Origin: Saccharomycopsis phalli
Lineage: Eukaryota > Ascomycota > Saccharomycetes > Ascoideales > Saccharomycopsidaceae
Direction: 5' to 3'
Length of the DNA: 64,000 bases
NCBI GenBank assembly: GCA_020342235.1
Contig: CP073212.1
Coordinates: 1,488,001-1,552,000, forward strand
Each line of letters opens with the position of its first letter. Position 1 is the stretch's first letter. Shown in pieces: positions 9,510 to 18,633 of the stretch. The notes beneath the pieces were generated by a model. That model did no database searches. It had not been told where the DNA came from and saw only the letters and a list, made by a program, of their open reading frames with translations. Made by a program: the position numbers and the translations under genes.

Positions 9510-11558
9510 CTAATTATTCTGGTTGTTGCTCTGCTGCAACAACGCATTCAACCCCGCATTGCCGCCATTTCCTCCATTACTAAGCCCGGGAATCGAGCTC
9601 AACAACGCAGCCACAGCAGCATTGGCATTATTACCTCCACCATTGTTGTTATTCGCGTTGGGAGCCCCGTTGAACAAGTTCGCCAACGGGTTCGCGTCCT
9701 TGGCAATTGCAGGCATTGTGTTCTGCGTCTCGCTCAAAGGATCAGTGTAAATGTCATCCGGCTCACCTGGTTTCGTCGACCGTGGACCGTTCCGCGACCC
9801 ATCCGTTGGCATCTTCTTGGAAATCGCCTTCGACGAGACTCCCTTGCCAATCTCAATGTCCGGCTCGTCAATAACAATACCCGGCACCAAATTCTCACCG
9901 CCGGTTCCTCCCCACTGCGCATTGACGACCCACCGCTTGTCAGCGTCGGTCAAACGGGCAATCGGAATGATACTGATGCCGTGCTGGTAGTCGCAGCAGT
10001 CACGTGGACCGAACCCGACACCCCATCTAAGCCGCAAGTTGTACTGTCCGTCACGGTTGAAGGACGAAATCACATTGACGGCCTCATCTCGGGAGTAGAC
10101 CTTCACAAACGCATGCTTCTTTGGGATATGGAGAATCACGCTCTGCACCTCAGCATACGGCCGAAGAATCGCAGCCAACGACCGCTCATCCATATTAGGC
10201 GAGATACCTCCAATAAACAACGTTCTACTCATTACCTTGATCGACCCGGCCGGAAGAGCACTGTCATGTGACACATTCCGCGGCCGGTAGTGCAAAGACC
10301 CTACAACGTTTTCCTCTCCTGGGTTGAGAAGACTGGTCTCCGGTCCTCCTCTGCGGTTATTATTATTGTTGTTGTTGTTGCCGTTGCCAAACTCGTTGTA
10401 ATTTCGACCTCCACCATAGCCGTTCCGGTTCGGAGACCGGGACCGGCTGCGCATGTTATTACGTCTTCTATTATCATACTGGTTACGGCCCCGGTTCTGG
10501 TTATAATTGTTGTACAATTCTTGCTGAGAGTACCCATTTGGGTTCCCGTTGCCGTGGTTTTGGTTTCGGAAATTATCCTGCCCATAGTTGTTGTTATTGT
10601 TATTGTTGTCAAAGTTGCCCTGGTTAAAGTTTGGAACTGGCGGAAGATTGTTGTTATTGTTCCCGTTATTGTTGAACTGCCCCGACATATTCTGGGCGTT
10701 CTGCATCTGCTGCAACATCTGGAAAATCGCATTTGGGTCCGGGGCCTTGCCATCAGCAGTAGGAAATGGGAATGGCATATTTCCCGGCATACCAGCTGGC
10801 ATACCAACCGGCATATTTGGCATATTGCCAGGAATGTTTGGCATATTTCCAGGAATGTTTGGCATACTTGCTGGCGAATTAGTGGATGCCGCATTATTTG
10901 CTGGGGCCGGAGAGGCCAACGACGCCAAAGACTTTAAAATCTGCGATGGATCGGCGGATGGAGCGGCAACCGGAGTAACGCCGCTGGACTCTGACTTGAA
11001 ATACTTGTCACGAACCCTTTGCAAACCCGACTTGTCAAATGTATTGCCCTTGTACCAAATATCTACTAACTTACGGACTTTCTCTTTCTGGGACTCGTCG
11101 GTCAACGAACCAAGAGATTCGTCAAGTAAAGACAGAATACTGTTACTTAAAGTGATCAACGCACCTTTGTAAGTGCCAGCAGGCCCACTACCTGAAAAGT
11201 CAATAGGCTGCCCATCCACCTTACGTGCCTCGTTTTGATAACCCCGTGAAATCGAATCAATAATATAAAACGCCCCCAACTTATGGGACACTGGCGACTC
11301 TTTACAGAAATTGATGATTTTAGAAACTAATTCAGACTCAAGCTACAATGCTGCCCAGTTTTTTCCCTCAATACAAAAGAGGAAAAAAATTAGGCATAAA
11401 GTTAGTACGTGTCATTACTATGTTGCTCTTCGTATACATACATTAACATTCTTAATCGCAATGCCAGTCAACTTCTTAATACGCGATCCAGATACTCCTG
11501 GTGGCTTCAAAGATTTAATCTCGCTCAATAGCGAGTCAAACTGCTGTACTTCTGACAT
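9510..11558 (-). CDS. NRD1: Nrd1-type RNA-binding transcription terminator
   Basis: The gene has two exons (11558-11442 and 11342-9510) and a 649-residue product. The N-terminus is a CID that binds the RNA polymerase II C-terminal domain; SGSRIKKLT is in exon 1 and SHKLGAFYIIDSI in exon 2. An Asn/Gly/Met-rich linker follows, with an RS-like RSRSRSPNR patch. An RRM begins near residue 409 (SRTLFIGGISPNMDERSL), and the Nrd1-specific extension (WGVGFGPRDCCDYQHG, GVSSKAISKKMPTDG) follows. In S. cerevisiae Nrd1 works with Nab3 and Sen1 to end short non-coding transcripts at GUAA/G motifs. The C-terminus is Asn/Gly-rich and low-complexity. It is divergent from ORC5 across 160 bp. The start chosen begins MSEVQQFDSLL, just where the CID should begin. 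Confidence 0.95.
11343..11441 (-). other. NRD1: spliceosomal intron in NRD1 (99 nt)
   Basis: The 5' site is GTATGT, the branch site is a perfect TACTAAC (11401-11407) and the acceptor is TAG. Splicing joins ...KNVN to LESELV... in phase 0, restoring the CID alignment. The earlier CAG acceptor would lead quickly to a stop. Confidence 0.93.
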
Positions 11559-11718
11559 TTGCTTACTGACACAAAATATTACTTGCTTGTAGAAAAAAAA
11601 ACAAAGTAAAAAATTCGCCAGCCACGAAAATCGCCTCAAATAGCAATCATCACGTTACCCGGATCAAAGGCACGTGACACAACAACTGGTCTCCAGAGTC
11701 TGGCTGTAAAACATCACC
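11559..11718. promoter_or_regulatory. divergent promoter NRD1 / ORC5 with Reb1-like site and E-box
   Basis: TTACCCGG (11655-11662, reverse of CCGGGTAA) and CACGTG (11671-11676) lie 9 bp apart in a 160 bp divergent promoter. The factor names are inferred from yeast consensus sequences. Confidence 0.6.
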
Positions 11719-13011
11719 ATGGACCATGCAATAAAGTCCAAGGTTCCTGCGAGGGACGCCCAAATCGACTTGCTTGATTCGTTTGTGACGTGCGGAAAGT
11801 CCACAAATAGCGTCATTATACACGGGCTCAACTCCGGCAAGACCTTGACCGTCAAGACGTACTTTGGAGACTTTTCCCAGCCCAAGACCAATGTGATTTA
11901 TGTGGACTGCTCCATGGCGATTTCGCTACGGAACTTATTTGCAAGGGTGTTGCGGCAAATTGCAGAGGCCAATAACAGCCTGTACGAACTGCCTCCGTGC
12001 GAGTCGGTAAATAAGTTTGTCAATTGCTTGGAGAAGGTGAGCAGTACCTTGGATACATACAATTACTTGATATTTGAGAACGTGGAGATGTTGCTGGACT
12101 ACATCTGGTTAGGTCAATTTATAGCTGGCGTGGCCGAGTTCTTGGATAGCAGTGTATATGCACAGGACCATTTTCTGATGCTTTTCATGATCAACAAGTA
12201 CAATTTGCAGTACAGCAAGAGTCTTGGCGAGATCAACACCCGGTCACTTCCCACGATTTACTTTCAGAATTATGTGCAGGACGAGGTCATGCTGATTTTG
12301 ACCGACTCTGTTCTTGCCACGAGACTAAATAACGATGCCTGTACGCCCAGTTACTGGCACAGCTTTGTGAAGCTTGTGGTGGACTCCTTTTATGTGTACA
12401 CTGGCTCTGATTTGAACCAGTTGATCGAGATCATCAAGCAGTTGAGGCCATTGACCAAACAGTACCATGAGACGGAGTTGTTGAAAATGTACAGGGAAAA
12501 CAGCAGGCTCTTCAGCTCGGAGCAGCTTATCTTGGGCGATATGAATGATCTTGACGAGGAGAACGATATTGACCTTCCGTTGTACTCGAAATTCATCCTC
12601 TGCTCTGCGTACTTGGCGTCGTATGTGTCGCCAAAGAACGACTTTGCCGTGTTTTCGCGAGTCAAGAACATCACCGCGCGGAAATACAAGCACCGGCGAA
12701 AAAAAACCAAATTGAACCCGCAACTCTTTAGTCCTAGTTCATTTGAACTCGAGCGGTTGCTCTCGATCTTGCAGGTGATTTTCCATGTGGAAGGCAGTGA
12801 GGCAAAGGTCAATTTGAATGTGGATTTCTACACCCAGATCTCCAACCTTGTATCGTTGAACCTCATGTTCAAGACCCTTGGATCATCGTACAATCCGGGA
12901 CTCGACTTGTTGAACCAGAACTTGAAATTTAAGATTAATTTTGGGTATGATTTTATAGACAAGATAGCCAGGGAGCTCAACTTTCCCTTGGGTGAGTATT
13001 TAGTGGAGTGA
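11719..13011 (+). CDS. ORC5: origin recognition complex subunit 5
   Basis: This 430-residue ORC subunit is an AAA+-type ATPase. The six-subunit complex marks replication origins and loads Mcm2-7. The P-loop GLNSGKT is at residues 36-42. A Walker-B-like strand follows (YLIFENVEMLLDYIW, around residue 114), then a winged-helix C-terminal half. The length fits the family (479 in S. cerevisiae). The start at 11719 directly follows an ACC context and no alternative lies upstream. In S. cerevisiae ORC5 is in the same chromosomal neighbourhood as NRD1, but there it is ten genes away; here the two are immediate divergent neighbours, which implies local rearrangement. Confidence 0.9.
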   Translation: MDHAIKSKVPARDAQIDLLDSFVTCGKSTNSVIIHGLNSGKTLTVKTYFGDFSQPKTNVIYVDCSMAISLRNLFARVLRQIAEANNSLYELPPCESVNKFVNCLEKVSSTLDTYNYLIFENVEMLLDYIWLGQFIAGVAEFLDSSVYAQDHFLMLFMINKYNLQYSKSLGEINTRSLPTIYFQNYVQDEVMLILTDSVLATRLNNDACTPSYWHSFVKLVVDSFYVYTGSDLNQLIEIIKQLRPLTKQYHETELLKMYRENSRLFSSEQLILGDMNDLDEENDIDLPLYSKFILCSAYLASYVSPKNDFAVFSRVKNITARKYKHRRKKTKLNPQLFSPSSFELERLLSILQVIFHVEGSEAKVNLNVDFYTQISNLVSLNLMFKTLGSSYNPGLDLLNQNLKFKINFGYDFIDKIARELNFPLGEYLVE

Positions 13012-13439
13012 GCGGGTGATGGTTATGTGACTGGTACAAAGAATGGGTTTATAGTGGTAGTTAGTTATATACTATGTCCGGAATGGTGATTCGACATGTA
13101 TATTTTCACTTGGGAAATCCCGAGGCAGTGTGCTGTTGAAGGCCCTTTATCAGTTTACATGTATCTGGGATGAAAAGCTTAATGGGAGTTGCGGTAAACT
13201 AAGTTTGAGGACTGATTTATGGTGGGCACACATTTAAGTATCTTGCGGATTCCATTGGGGTGGTATTTCATCTATTCTGACAAGTAGTCTAGCTTCAGAG
13301 ACGACTGTACAAGCTATCTACAAACTAATAAAAGCCGGCATCTGTATTGTTTAGGAGCTCATACTAAACGGTATGACTAAGGAGAATACAACGGAAAACT
13401 TGAATAGAAAAGCCAGTACAACTATAATAAATATCCCAC

Positions 13440-13590
13440 TAGCACTAGTTGAAAGTTTTTTCCCTCTGCTACAAAGCTTTTTTGACAACTACATAGCCGT
13501 CCTTAGTCGTAGACAGCAAAGTATCAATCACCCCCTGAAAACATAGTATAGATATAGCCTTGAATAAATAATATAATTATTATTAAAAAT
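13440..13590 (-). repeat. dispersed repeat copy a (partial, inverted)
   Basis: The copy contains ACTACATAGCCGTCCTTAG, then a (T/C)ATAGCCTTGAATAAATAAT end. It aligns with 26680-26815 on the same strand and with the reverse complement of 14748-14860 and 27310-27440. It ends about 100 bp before the MRPL17 start. Confidence 0.75.
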
Positions 13591-13645
13591 ATTATTATGA
13601 TAAATATCCCAGGCCAAGACGGCTGCGATTCGTCCTTGGATGCGT

Positions 13646-13651
13646 CACGTG
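13646..13651. promoter_or_regulatory. CACGTG box upstream of MRPL17
   Basis: The site (TCACGTGATG context) lies 39 bp upstream of the start codon. A Cbf1-type site is inferred. Confidence 0.55.
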
Positions 13652-13689
13652 ATGGTGGTATATGTTTTTCAAAATTTTTACTCACCACC

Positions 13690-14529
13690 ATGTCAAGGTT
13701 GATTAGCAGAGGATTTTCGAGCAGCGGAGGAGTATTTCTGGGGGTGGAGAAGGTCGCTGCGAGCATGTTTTTGTCGCGAATACCTATTGTGACCCCCGAG
13801 CTCACGCCGTTTGAGAAGGCGTACTACAATTATCAGAACGAGCTCCAGCAAAGGTTGATGTGGACTTTCCCACACTACTACTACTTCAAGAAGTCGTCGT
13901 TGGCAGAGAAAAACTACATTGACCGGCAGAAGTTTCCTGTGGGCAAAAAGGAGGGTGTCTGGTATCCAAAGGGAGTTCCTGATGTGAGACACAACCGTGA
14001 GCGTCGGCACAAGCAGGAAATTAATTTGCACGAGGAAGACGACGAAGGAGAGTTTGCTGGCGAGAAGAAGGACGTGCACCGGATCGAGGAGAACTCTCGG
14101 GAGACCGAGGCGGACCGGAAGCAGGATTTGAAGAGTCTAGAGCGGCAGTTGAGCAAGACGTTGTACCTTGTGGTGAAGGACAATGGCGTGTGGAAGTTAC
14201 CGTCGTTTGGGTACAAGGAGGGCGAGGAGGCGCCGTTGCACGTGCAAGCGGAGAAGGGGATAAAAAAGAGCAGCAGCCGAGGTGTTAATTTGTATACTGT
14301 GAGCAAGCTGCCTGTTCATGTGTTGAAGTACGACTCGAAGCAGCAGCTAACTGGTGAGGCTGCAGAAACGAAGGAGTACGTAATCAAGGCACACATTGTC
14401 GCCGGCGAGTTTCAATTGGCGCCTGGGTCGGAGTTTAAGGACTATTTGTGGTTGACCAAGGACGAGCTTAAGCAGCACTTGCTGGCTCCGTACTATGATG
14501 GGCTTGAGTTTTTGTTGGCCGATTACTAG
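13690..14529 (+). CDS. MRPL17: mitochondrial ribosomal protein mL46
   Basis: This 279-residue protein of the mitochondrial large ribosomal subunit (bL46/Mrpl17 family) has a Nudix-related fold without need of catalysis. The N-terminus (MSRLISRGFSSSGG) is a typical presequence. Then come the family segments PFEKAYYNYQNELQQRLMW and FPVGKKEGVWYPKG, and a Nudix-like C-terminal part (EYVIKAHIVAGEFQ, then WLTKDELKQHL). An in-frame ATG 93 bp upstream (13597) lies in AT-rich DNA next to a repeat copy and would place 31 unlikely residues before the presequence, so I chose 13690. The gene is bracketed by inverted copies of the dispersed repeat. In S. cerevisiae it sits next to NRD1 and TEX1. Confidence 0.9.
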   Translation: MSRLISRGFSSSGGVFLGVEKVAASMFLSRIPIVTPELTPFEKAYYNYQNELQQRLMWTFPHYYYFKKSSLAEKNYIDRQKFPVGKKEGVWYPKGVPDVRHNRERRHKQEINLHEEDDEGEFAGEKKDVHRIEENSRETEADRKQDLKSLERQLSKTLYLVVKDNGVWKLPSFGYKEGEEAPLHVQAEKGIKKSSSRGVNLYTVSKLPVHVLKYDSKQQLTGEAAETKEYVIKAHIVAGEFQLAPGSEFKDYLWLTKDELKQHLLAPYYDGLEFLLADY

Positions 14530-14599
14530 CATGTTTATAGTGTAAATATTGAATATGTAATTCTATTCGTAAATATGATACGTGGATGTAGATGGGTGA

Positions 14600-15125
14600 A
14601 ATTGGGTGCTTGAATTAGTTGATTGGGAAGTTGAATGGTCGTAATAGAACCGGAAACTTGGATGAATGAAACAGAATTAGGAGCTTAAATTAGTTGAACA
14701 GACAATCGGTAACTTGAACTAAATGTAAATAAAATCAGCAACTTGAATTAATAATAATAATATTTATGTAAGGCTATAGCTATACTAGGCTGAGGAGATT
14801 TATACTTTGCCGTCTACGACCAAGGACGGTGCTGTATCAAAAAGGAAAACCACCAGTCCATAACAGACAAGTAGAATACTACATTTTAAGCTTTGCTATA
14901 TCTAAAGACGCGGACTTGATTAGCACTGGTAATTTCTTTGTACATCTGTTCTTGGATTCAAAAGGCCAATAGTGCTGGGCAGGTAAAGTCATGGAAGGTG
15001 GATGGCTCGGCATCCACTTGAATGGTTGTAAATAAAATCAGCAACTTGAACTAATTGTAAACTGAATTAGCAACTTGATTGGTTGTAAACAGAATCAGTA
15101 ACTTGAATTAATTGTAAACTAAACA
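14600..15125. repeat. degenerate tandem array interrupted by dispersed repeat
   Basis: Units resembling AATCAGCAACTTGAATTGG and TTGTAAACAG recur at 14620-14747 and again at 15006-15125. Dispersed repeat copy b sits between the two blocks. ACTTGAAT occurs at both junctions and could be a target duplication, but it is also part of the array unit. Confidence 0.65.
14748..15005 (+). repeat. dispersed repeat copy b
   Basis: It reads from ATTTATGTAAGGCTATAGC through the ACCAAGGACGG core to GGAAGGTGGATGGCTCGG. The first half matches copies a, d and e and the second half matches copies c and d. A middle segment present in copy d is absent here. Confidence 0.8.
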
Positions 15126-15254
15126 TACACATTAAACATTACTGCAATAAAATGATTCACTTCTCGACTCCATTCTGACTGATTCAGACTTCCGTCAAAG
15201 GTATAGTCCAACCAAGTCAATTTTCTCTTTACAAGTCAGTCTCCTTCAAGTATA

Positions 15255-15330
15255 GTCAGACATCATAGTCAAGCAAATATACTTAGCTATTTAACAACAC
15301 GTATCCTACTATGTCACAATACTAGTAAAT
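15255..15330. mobile_element. LTR-like scrap
   Basis: It resembles 9325-9390 (AGTCAAGCAAATATAC, then CGTATCCTACTATGTCACA). It is short and decayed, with no internal region. It is probably the 3' end of an old LTR. Confidence 0.35.
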
Positions 15331-15509
15331 GTTACAACCTTGCCCAATTGTCCTATTCATCACTTTACAATGCCTTGATCACTGTAAATAGGCACATATT
15401 ATATGTACTAGTGACATGACCTTGCCTTGATTACTGCAAACAGGCTCGTACACATTGACCATAATGAGCTTAACTTGCCTCAGTTGTCATCATCACTTTG
15501 CATTGACCA

Positions 15510-15620
15510 ACGGAAAACAATATCAAATGGTAAACAATGCCAAACGGTAAACAATATCTAACCGTAACAATGCCAAACGGTAAACAATATCTAATCGTAA
15601 AGCAATGGCCAACGGAAAAT
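15510..15620. repeat. short tandem array, CAATGCCAAACGGTAAA-type
   Basis: Alternating CAATGCCAAACGGTAAA and CAATATCTAACCGTAA units give at least five imperfect repeats just downstream of RTC4. Confidence 0.75.
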
Positions 15621-15664
15621 CCCGTAAACCATAGTATAACCCCAAACTACACACCACACCCATT

Positions 15665-16708
15665 CTATAAATTGTCCAATTCGTCGTCCTGCGAAATCTT
15701 CTCATTGCTGAGCGTCTGGAGCCGTGCTACTTTCCTAGGCGGCTCGTCCTCCTGGGTGCTCAACTCATCGTCAGAAAAAAGATCGTCGAGAAACGACCGC
15801 TTTTCAGCCACGCTGCTCTTGTCTGCAATAAACCTCCCATAGTCTGTGGTATCGGCAAGAATCGTGTATGCGTCCTGCTTAGTTGTGCCAAAGTCACGGG
15901 CCGCCAACGACGCAGCAATCTCGGGAGAAAGCACACACAACGTGAACCAGTCCAATCCCCAGAAGTCTGCGACTTTCCTAACGTCTGGGCTGGAGATTGT
16001 ATATTTAGGGAACTGCTTGGCAATCTGCTTGGAGATGAGCTGCTGCCGCTTCAAGCCAAAGTAGCCCAGGGAAAACTGGTTCCAGTCCAACAGGGAAAAC
16101 TCCCGTTGACCAAGACTCTGCTTGGCTGAGTTCTGGGCCACTTCGAGCGCGCGGGAGACAAACTGGGAGTCGATTTTGCCCGAGAGAATCGCGGGTACTA
16201 CGCTGCCGATTACGGACTGCATTGAGGTGACAAAGTCCGACTCTGCTGGCCGGGGGATTGGTTTGTTGAGTCGGGCATAGATGCCGCTGGCGTATTTTGC
16301 CGTTGCCTTGCTGATTTCGTCGGAATCGTCGTCAAAGTCGCGCAACTGCTGCAGAATGTCACTGGGTATGTCTTCGAGGGACACCTCTAGACGGTCGGTC
16401 CCGGGTTTTGGCTTGGCACTCGGCTTGTCCTGCAAAGCCTGGTCTTCCGACTCGCGTAGAAACCGGTTTACGTCGTCAAACTTGTCGCCTGTATCGTCAA
16501 ACTTCGCCGTCTCGTCAAACTTGGTCGTATCCTCCATCAACAAGTAGTTTGTATCCACCGACAGCTCATACGACTTCCCCACAATCACCGCACCCTTTGG
16601 CCCCCTGGGCTTCCGCGGAAGAAGATTGTCCCTCTTTGCTAGCTCCTTGAGCTGCCTCGCCTTGTCGCTGCTGCTTTTTGCAATGCCCTGGGTCTCAAAG
16701 AAGTTCAT
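15665..16708 (-). CDS. RTC4: RTC4-domain protein
   Basis: This 347-residue protein carries a C-terminal Rtc4-like domain (about residues 180-300), with the conserved GYFGLKRQQLISKQIA segment and a CVLSPEIAASL...AYTILADTTDYGRFI segment. S. cerevisiae Rtc4 (401 residues) has no established biochemical role; the gene was found in a telomere-capping screen. The N-terminal 130 residues are charged and probably disordered, with Lys/Arg clusters, and the extreme C-terminus is acidic with a PPRKVARL patch. It is divergent from TEX1 with only 32 bp between start codons. The same divergent RTC4/TEX1 pair exists in S. cerevisiae, which supports the call. Confidence 0.8.
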   Translation of the reverse strand: MNFFETQGIAKSSSDKARQLKELAKRDNLLPRKPRGPKGAVIVGKSYELSVDTNYLLMEDTTKFDETAKFDDTGDKFDDVNRFLRESEDQALQDKPSAKPKPGTDRLEVSLEDIPSDILQQLRDFDDDSDEISKATAKYASGIYARLNKPIPRPAESDFVTSMQSVIGSVVPAILSGKIDSQFVSRALEVAQNSAKQSLGQREFSLLDWNQFSLGYFGLKRQQLISKQIAKQFPKYTISSPDVRKVADFWGLDWFTLCVLSPEIAASLAARDFGTTKQDAYTILADTTDYGRFIADKSSVAEKRSFLDDLFSDDELSTQEDEPPRKVARLQTLSNEKISQDDELDNL

Positions 16709-16740
16709 TGCTGCATGAAAAAGTCGCGAGTTTTTCTCCC

Positions 16741-17700
16741 ATGGACAGACAGCAAAACTCGGCGAAATACTTCAAGAGCTTGAAAGCACATACGGTCAAA
16801 GACGACGACAAGAAGTCTCCCGTCTTGGACCTCAAGTGGAACGCGTTAGGCACGCGTCTTGCCTACTCGCGCACCACGCACCACGTCACCATCGTCGACA
16901 CTCGCCATTCCGACACCACCACCACGCTCAAAAACTGCCACGAGACGCTGGTCACGAGCATCAGCTGGGACCCGTTGTTTGACAACATTCTTGTCACCGC
17001 TGGACCCGAGCCGCGCGTCAAGGAGTGGAACGTTACTTCCAAAAAGCTCGAGGCCCTGTACCGCGTCCCCGGGCAGGCCAGGGTCGTTGCCCACAGCCGC
17101 TTGGGCCGCTACATCGCCTGCGTCTCGCGGACTACCCGCCCAGACGCGCCGCTGCAGTACCACTTGACGGTAGTGGACCGACAGAACCACAACGCCGAGA
17201 GCAGAGCGGATTTTAACGACAAGATATACTGCATGGCGCCGGGAAATGATGAGTCCGTGATCTGCCTTGGGTTTGGCTCGGGCAAAGTCAAGATACTCGA
17301 CGTCTCCTCCATGGACTGTCTCTACACTCTAGACGTGAGTGTGTCCACCGTCAACTGGATTACCTACGATCCAAAGGGCAGGTTTCTCTTTTGCGCGTCA
17401 CACGATGGCATTGTCAGCTTGTGGGACTTGAAAACCCTCTGCTGTGTACAGACCTTTTCTGATGTCGACGAGCCGGTGCTACGCATGGACGTCTCGTACG
17501 ACGGCTCGTACTTGTGTGTGTCGTTCCAGGACGGAACCCCGTGCAAGGTGTATGATGTTCTTTCTGGTCTAGAGTGCTGGGAAATCAAAAACACAAAGTT
17601 CTGGGACTACGAGCCAAGCAAGGTTGCGTTTCCGCCAAAGCACTTGTCCTACGCATACACTTCCCAGGGAGACGTGATTACTACTCACAAGATGAGATGA
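16741..17700 (+). CDS. TEX1: THO/TREX complex WD-repeat subunit Tex1
   Basis: This 319-residue WD40 propeller belongs to the THO3/Tex1 family, which couples transcription elongation to mRNA export. The blades begin at VLDLKWNALGTRLAYS (about residue 28) and include SISWDPLFDNILVTA, VNWITYDPKGRFLFCAS with DGIVSLWDLK, and a last blade near LRMDVSYDGSYLCVSF. THO3 proteins typically start with the short pre-propeller helix seen here (SAKYFKSLKAHT). An in-frame ATG at 16678 would overlap the RTC4 coding region and add 21 residues lacking family character, so I use 16741. It is shorter than S. cerevisiae Tex1 (422), mostly in the tail. Confidence 0.88.
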   Translation: MDRQQNSAKYFKSLKAHTVKDDDKKSPVLDLKWNALGTRLAYSRTTHHVTIVDTRHSDTTTTLKNCHETLVTSISWDPLFDNILVTAGPEPRVKEWNVTSKKLEALYRVPGQARVVAHSRLGRYIACVSRTTRPDAPLQYHLTVVDRQNHNAESRADFNDKIYCMAPGNDESVICLGFGSGKVKILDVSSMDCLYTLDVSVSTVNWITYDPKGRFLFCASHDGIVSLWDLKTLCCVQTFSDVDEPVLRMDVSYDGSYLCVSFQDGTPCKVYDVLSGLECWEIKNTKFWDYEPSKVAFPPKHLSYAYTSQGDVITTHKMR

Positions 17701-17924
17701 CGTAGATGTGTTGGAGTTGGGGTTGGGGTTGCTATGTTGATGTGTTAATGTTAATGTTGATGTGCTAATATGTGTTAATGTGTGTAAAATAATAACTAGA
17801 TACGCGTTGGTAAATATCTAAATATATTCATTTGACTATTCAAAGTGACTATTTATACTAAAAGTAGACTCATTCTCTGTAACAAGGGAATGCACTAACT
17901 AGGCCATTAACTTTGACAAGTTGC

Positions 17925-18215
17925 CAGATAAAATGGTCAAGAACTAGCCCTCCTAACGTGATGTAGCAAAAGGAAACCACCAGTCCAGCACAGATGAATA
18001 GAATCTTATATTCTAAGCTTTGCTATACCTGGAGACGCGGGTTTGATTAGCAGTGGTAATTTCTTTGTACATCTGCTCTTGGGCTCAAAGGCAAGAGTTC
18101 TGGGCAGATAAAGTCGTCGTCAGAGACAATATATGACTAAATACAAAATAAATATTATTATTGGAAAAGTCATGGAAGGTGGATGGCCTAGCCTCGGCGT
18201 TGAATAAAGTCCTTG
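17925..18215 (+). repeat. dispersed repeat copy c (right-hand part)
   Basis: It matches the second half of copy b (CCACCAGTCCA, CTTTGCTATA, then GTGGTAATTTCTTTGTACAT) and the reverse complement of 26310-26620. The left-hand core of the family is absent. Confidence 0.8.
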
Positions 18216-18526
18216 TTTATGTGAAGCTTAATGTATTAGACTGACCAAGTTGTATAGCCAGCATCCTCGTCAAGTTTGACAAACTACAAGCAATGACTTG
18301 TATTTTAAATGTCAAGAATATATAAAAAGCCACCTGGTGAGTATTACCAACCTAAAACTACGCTGTGCCAATATGGTTTATGATATTCTGCCCAACTGCT
18401 ACCACTGTAAAATATATTGTATTGGATAGATGTATCATCTTGAGTATATCTTGAGTATAGAGTATATTTTGAGTAATTTTGAGTAATTTTGAGCACATAG
18501 ATCTACCCGTTACTTTGTTACCCGTG

Positions 18527-18612
18527 CACTATCCTAAATAAATGCCTTCCAGCACACTATCCTAAATAAATGCCTTCCCGCACACTATCATAAGATAAAT
18601 GCCCTTCTGCCA
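18527..18612. repeat. minisatellite, ~28 bp unit, 3 copies
   Basis: The unit is close to GCACACTATCCTAAATAAA followed by TGCCTTCC. It lies just beyond the DSL1 stop codon. Confidence 0.88.
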
Positions 18613-18633
18613 CTTCCATTCACGGCAAGCACA

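Larger units (their letters stand above)
13012..13689. other. intergenic, ORC5 3' flank and MRPL17 promoter
   Basis: No gene is visible in these 678 bp. A partial copy of the dispersed repeat (13440-13590) and an E-box (13646-13651) lie within it, each listed separately. Confidence 0.8.
14530..15664. other. convergent intergenic region rich in repeats, MRPL17 / RTC4
   Basis: No gene is visible. The stretch holds a ~28 bp tandem array on both sides of dispersed repeat copy b, an LTR-like scrap at 15255-15330 and a short CAATGCCAAACGGTAAA-type array near 15510-15620. Confidence 0.8.
17701..18633. other. convergent intergenic region with repeats, TEX1 / DSL1
   Basis: No gene is visible. It holds a TTAATGTTGATGTG-like simple run (17710-17790), dispersed repeat copy c, a TTTTGAGTAA run near 18430-18495 and a 28-29 bp minisatellite. 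Confidence 0.8.

Noticed and set aside
9252-10271. 339-codon open frame on the plus strand
   Set aside because: It is antisense to the 3' half of NRD1 and extends into repeat DNA. It is a by-product of the conserved minus-strand frame.
10290-10937. 215-codon hydrophobic-looking open frame, plus strand
   Set aside because: It is antisense to the Asn-rich linker of NRD1. AAC/AAT runs read backwards give Val/Ile/Leu runs that mimic membrane segments.
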